Shown here: in pieces, positions 61,315 to 64,000 of the stretch | How the letters are laid out: each line of letters opens with the position of its first letter | How positions within the stretch are numbered: the first letter of the stretch is position 1 | Assembly (NCBI GenBank): GCA_964450915.1 | Contig: CAYVFG010000001.1 | Span: 1 to 64,000, forward strand | DNA: 64,000 nt | Direction: 5' to 3' | Source: HO2-45-11b sp964450915 | Lineage (GTDB): Bacteria; Patescibacteriota; Andersenbacteria; UBA10190 | Made by a program: the position numbers and the translations under genes | The notes under the pieces: model-generated | What the model saw: only the letters and a program-made list of their open reading frames with translations | What the model was told of the DNA's origin: nothing | Databases searched by the model: none

Positions 61315-61926
61315 CTAGCTCCCGAAGAGTTTCAGGAGCGAACGATACATGCCCAATCTCACTTCGTAGAATCCCGTAAGTCGATCGTCGACTGGAAATT
61401 CTTTTGTGAGATCATGATGACCCCCATCATCAGAATCAAGACGAATATGCCGTTCCAAAAAGTATCTGTATGCGGAAAGACTTGTGCCAGACCAATCGGG
61501 CGCAGTCAGAATCTGCTCAAAAATCCCCGAAAGCTCCTCCTCGCGACTAAAGACGGACATTGCGCGAACTTCGGCTGAAAGTGCTCGGCAATACGCCAAA
61601 TACACATCGCCCGCTTCCAGGACGGCATCAATTGGCTCGATTGCCTCCTTTTGCAAAAAGTGCAAAAGGAACGCAGAGTGATCCCCTTGAGCGGAGTAGT
61701 CCTCAAACACAAGATTCGACGTTTCCAGCTCTCCTGCCATAAGACTACTGACGTTAGAATTTTCCGCGTACAAGCCCCCGGCAATCCTCAAGGCTTCAGC
61801 AAACTCGAGAGCAGCAATGTACGACAAGTACATCAACTGTCTCAATCCATCCGCATCAAGAGCGCCCCAGCGCAAATACTTGATTTGATCAACAATAGCT
61901 CGGTAACCAGTTCGCAGGCTAGACAT
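61315..61926 (-). CDS. DUF3050-like protein, possible heme-oxygenase-fold diiron enzyme
   Basis: 203 residues, all-helical by pattern. LMAGELETSNLVFEDYSAQGDHSAFLLHFL and YRYFLERHIRLDSDDGGHHDL hold Glu and His residues in an order like heme-oxygenase-like diiron proteins; R-H-I-x-L-D-x-D-x-G-x-H recalls DUF3050. The promoter is TTGACA, 17 bases, TACTAT (about 62000-62028). A terminator with ATTGCG/CGCAAT and T7 ends the unit near 61262-61285. It is a lone unit. The family call is tentative. Confidence 0.6.
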   Translation of the reverse strand: MSSLRTGYRAIVDQIKYLRWGALDADGLRQLMYLSYIAALEFAEALRIAGGLYAENSNVSSLMAGELETSNLVFEDYSAQGDHSAFLLHFLQKEAIEPIDAVLEAGDVYLAYCRALSAEVRAMSVFSREEELSGIFEQILTAPDWSGTSLSAYRYFLERHIRLDSDDGGHHDLTKEFPVDDRLTGFYEVRLGMYRSLLKLFGS

Positions 61927-62083
61927 GCGATTTCCTCAGATAAATTCCTGTGAGTTTTTAACCCCGATTATATATTCGGATCGTCCAATGACGACCATAA
62001 ATAGTACTCTTATTTTTAAGATTTGTCAACTATTTTTTAAAAGTATCAATAAAATGATTCTATAGCGCAGAATAAGCAATTTT

Positions 62084-63091
62084 CTAAACAACCGGCTCCA
62101 GGTTTTTCTTTTTCTTGAACAGTTTTGCTCCAAGCGTATATTGGTCGTAGCCATGCAAGAAGATGGCGATATTCACTCCGAATAAAATAAGATGCGGCCA
62201 CACGGATTCGCCAAAATAGATAATAGACATCGTAAGAAATACCAAGAAAAATACTGCAAAGAATCGAATGAATATACCCACGATAAACGCTATGCCGATC
62301 AAACTTTCAACCAAGAACGCGCCGAGAACCAAAAATAGCGGGGTAAAATGGAAAAATTGCGTTAAGTGGTAATCGTTCACGGTATCCAATGCCAAGTCGC
62401 TATGCAAAAACTTTGCATACGCAGATGCGTAGAGAAGCGATACTCCGAATAATATGCGCAGAATAAAGAAGCCGTGTTTTTCAAACGTCGTATGGATAGG
62501 TTTAAAAAACTTTTGAAGAAATTGCAATTTGCTCCAATGATGATCAAACGACCACATTCCTCCGCCTAATATCAAGATGATCAGCATCTCTCCTAAATAA
62601 TTTACATACGTCAGCATGTAGCTGTGGTACGTAAATACGGCACCGGCAAATAACAGCAAACTAATAATCGCAGCAACGCGGGTAAAAAACCCAAACACAA
62701 TGCATACCCCCAACGCTACGAACAACCACGAAACAGGAGATGCCAAGTGATGGTATTCAGCAGACAGCGTGAGCTCTGGCCCGAAGATATCTTGAAAATA
62801 CCCGGAAAAAATCAAACTGCCTCCGAGCGTAAGGCGGGCAACGAGCGGAGCGAATTTCTTCATGAACTGTATCGGTGTTGCAAAAAATTTCTGCAATGGC
62901 ATGTTTGCAGAAATGAATGCGAGCAATACCAGCACCAACACGACTATTCCAAACCACTCCGCAAATTCGCCGGCATGTCCTGCAATTGCCGTAAACGGAT
63001 TAGGAGAAGATACCGCAATATCGCTCGCAATCTTGCCGGGCTGAAGAACGTACACTTCGTGTGCAGATGCCACTGGAATAAGCCAACTCAT
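62084..63091 (-). CDS. DoxX-like multi-pass membrane protein
   Basis: 335 residues from the ATG at 63091. About nine membrane helices. Two similar halves, each with a DoxX-like pattern: APLVARLTLGGSLIFSGYFQDIFGPE and FFILRILFGVSLLYASAYAKFLHSD. The first 20 residues may be a signal-like helix (WLIPVASAHEVYVLQPGK). DoxX family members take part in membrane redox or sulfur reactions. It is divergent from the penicillin-binding protein gene. Confidence 0.75.
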   Translation of the reverse strand: MSWLIPVASAHEVYVLQPGKIASDIAVSSPNPFTAIAGHAGEFAEWFGIVVLVLVLLAFISANMPLQKFFATPIQFMKKFAPLVARLTLGGSLIFSGYFQDIFGPELTLSAEYHHLASPVSWLFVALGVCIVFGFFTRVAAIISLLLFAGAVFTYHSYMLTYVNYLGEMLIILILGGGMWSFDHHWSKLQFLQKFFKPIHTTFEKHGFFILRILFGVSLLYASAYAKFLHSDLALDTVNDYHLTQFFHFTPLFLVLGAFLVESLIGIAFIVGIFIRFFAVFFLVFLTMSIIYFGESVWPHLILFGVNIAIFLHGYDQYTLGAKLFKKKKNLEPVV

Positions 63092-63159
63092 ATGCTTGTA
63101 ATCATACACCGCGAAGATAATTTTACAGAACCATCTATCCACAGTATGCTGATTAGCTT

Positions 63160-64000
63160 ATGCAAAAACGTTCATCTAACGCTTTTTTTATTTTTGTTCT
63201 CGTGCTCTTTGGGCTCGAGATGTTCGGCATTGCCTACACCATCAAGCAATACCGAAGCTACATCATTCCGGAAGAAAATACGTTATTGCACACGAGGGAT
63301 TCTGGCCTGACTATCGAGGATCGCGAAGGTAGTCCGTTTTTTACCTTTGAATCTCCTGCGCGTAAAACATTCGTACCGATCTCCCAAGTACCGGAATATG
63401 CCCAGCAAGCAATTCTGGCATCTGAAGATCGAAATTTCTACAAGCATGGCGCACTTTCGTTTTCTGGAATTATTCGCGCAGTCATAGACGATATTAAACT
63501 GAAAAAATTAGCATATGGCGGCTCGACACTCACGCAGCAAGTAGTGAAAAACACCATGCTGTCGCCAGAAAAAAGCTTTGCGCGCAAATACAAAGAAATG
63601 CTTTTGGCATTCAAGCTGGAAAAGCAGCTTACCAAGCAGCAAGTCCTAGAACTCTACATAAATACTGCCTACTTCGGACAAAATGCGTTCGGCATCGAAG
63701 CGGCTTCCGAAACATATTACGGCAAGCACGCTTCAGATCTCACCGTCGGAGAAGCAACCACGCTAGCTGCGCTCCTGCCAGCACCATCAGACTTAAACCC
63801 TGCGCATGGAATATCGCCAACACTGACCGCAAGAAAGACGAGTATTTTAGAGTACTTAGTGGAGCAGCAAAAGATCGCAAAGCAAGACGTTGCGAAATAT
63901 AAAGATGATTACGGAACCTTTATTCCAAGAAAAGATCAAAATATCGGCGCCCCCTATTTTGCAACCATGGTACGGGACCAGCTTCTTGCCCACTTTGGCG
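63160..64000 (+). CDS. Class A penicillin-binding protein, N-terminal part (partial)
   Basis: 280 codons are present before the window ends. An N-terminal membrane helix (AFFIFVLVLFGLEMFGIAYTI) leads to a GT51 glycosyltransferase domain with AILASEDRNFYKHGALSFSGIIRA (catalytic Glu), GGSTLTQQVVKN, RKYKEMLLAFKLEKQLTKQQVLELYINTAYFG and AATLAALLPAPSDLNP-like spacing. It polymerises lipid II glycan chains at the outer face of the membrane. The transpeptidase part should follow beyond 64000. A short leader with no clear ribosome-binding site precedes the ATG. Confidence 0.93.
   Translation, partial: MQKRSSNAFFIFVLVLFGLEMFGIAYTIKQYRSYIIPEENTLLHTRDSGLTIEDREGSPFFTFESPARKTFVPISQVPEYAQQAILASEDRNFYKHGALSFSGIIRAVIDDIKLKKLAYGGSTLTQQVVKNTMLSPEKSFARKYKEMLLAFKLEKQLTKQQVLELYINTAYFGQNAFGIEAASETYYGKHASDLTVGEATTLAALLPAPSDLNPAHGISPTLTARKTSILEYLVEQQKIAKQDVAKYKDDYGTFIPRKDQNIGAPYFATMVRDQLLAHFG

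Noticed and set aside
1..64000. tRNA or rRNA genes
   Set aside because: I looked for T-loop and acceptor patterns and rRNA-like blocks and saw none I could support.

Overview
The window looks like two unrelated genomes joined at about position 5043. Bases 1-5043 are GC-rich. They carry an M20-type amidohydrolase tail, a secreted NlpC/P60 peptidase, a large autotransporter with beta-strand repeats and the PHP half of a family X DNA polymerase (PolX). This set suggests a Verrucomicrobiota-like bacterium. The polX frame is cut in mid-gene exactly where a hairpin-repeat array begins, and from there to the end the DNA is AT-richer. The rest resembles a Patescibacteria/CPR-type genome: many lone hypothetical genes with near-consensus sigma70 promoters and tight intrinsic terminators, few biosynthetic genes, several membrane and cell-envelope genes, and UGA read as stop. 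The lineage is inferred from style and gene content only.

The most interesting stretch is 5045-14045. Six sub-arrays (A-F) hold about 46 short imperfect palindromes of 20-30 bp, set every 70-90 bp and separated by unique segments of roughly 45-60 bp. The palindrome stems change sequence but keep pairing, so an RNA hairpin is what is conserved. All signals read on the minus strand. The arrays alternate with four single genes: an Fe-S helicase of the XPD/DinG type, two paralogous RAMP/Cas7-like proteins, and a protein with a cold-shock-like C-terminal domain. Terminators run directly into the next promoter, giving a repeated layout of gene, array, terminator, promoter, array, terminator. No Cas1, Cas2, Cas6 or Nop-domain protein is visible. 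The layout recalls type IV CRISPR (Cas7 plus DinG), but the repeats are degenerate and the variable segments themselves contain hairpins. I regard it as a candidate undescribed RNA-guided or structured-RNA system.

From 14071 to 31705 the window holds two secreted paralogues, typA, a DEAD-box helicase, msrB, a MacAB-like efflux operon, an LCAT-like lipase, two glyoxalase-fold proteins and a series of lone hypothetical genes. A defence island follows (32200-39580): a two-gene CBASS-like operon (CD-NTase plus a membrane-anchored putative effector) divergent from a LexA-like repressor with a palindromic operator between them, then a type III restriction-modification pair and radC.

The remainder (39680-64000) has oxidant-repair genes (peroxiredoxin; an operon of a membrane protein, CcdA, a TlpA-like redoxin and MsrA), a two-component system, a PQQ-type propeller protein, an RnfD-ferredoxin reductase fusion with an FMN-binding partner, a heterodimeric ABC exporter, membrane proteins and the start of a class A penicillin-binding protein that runs off the window.
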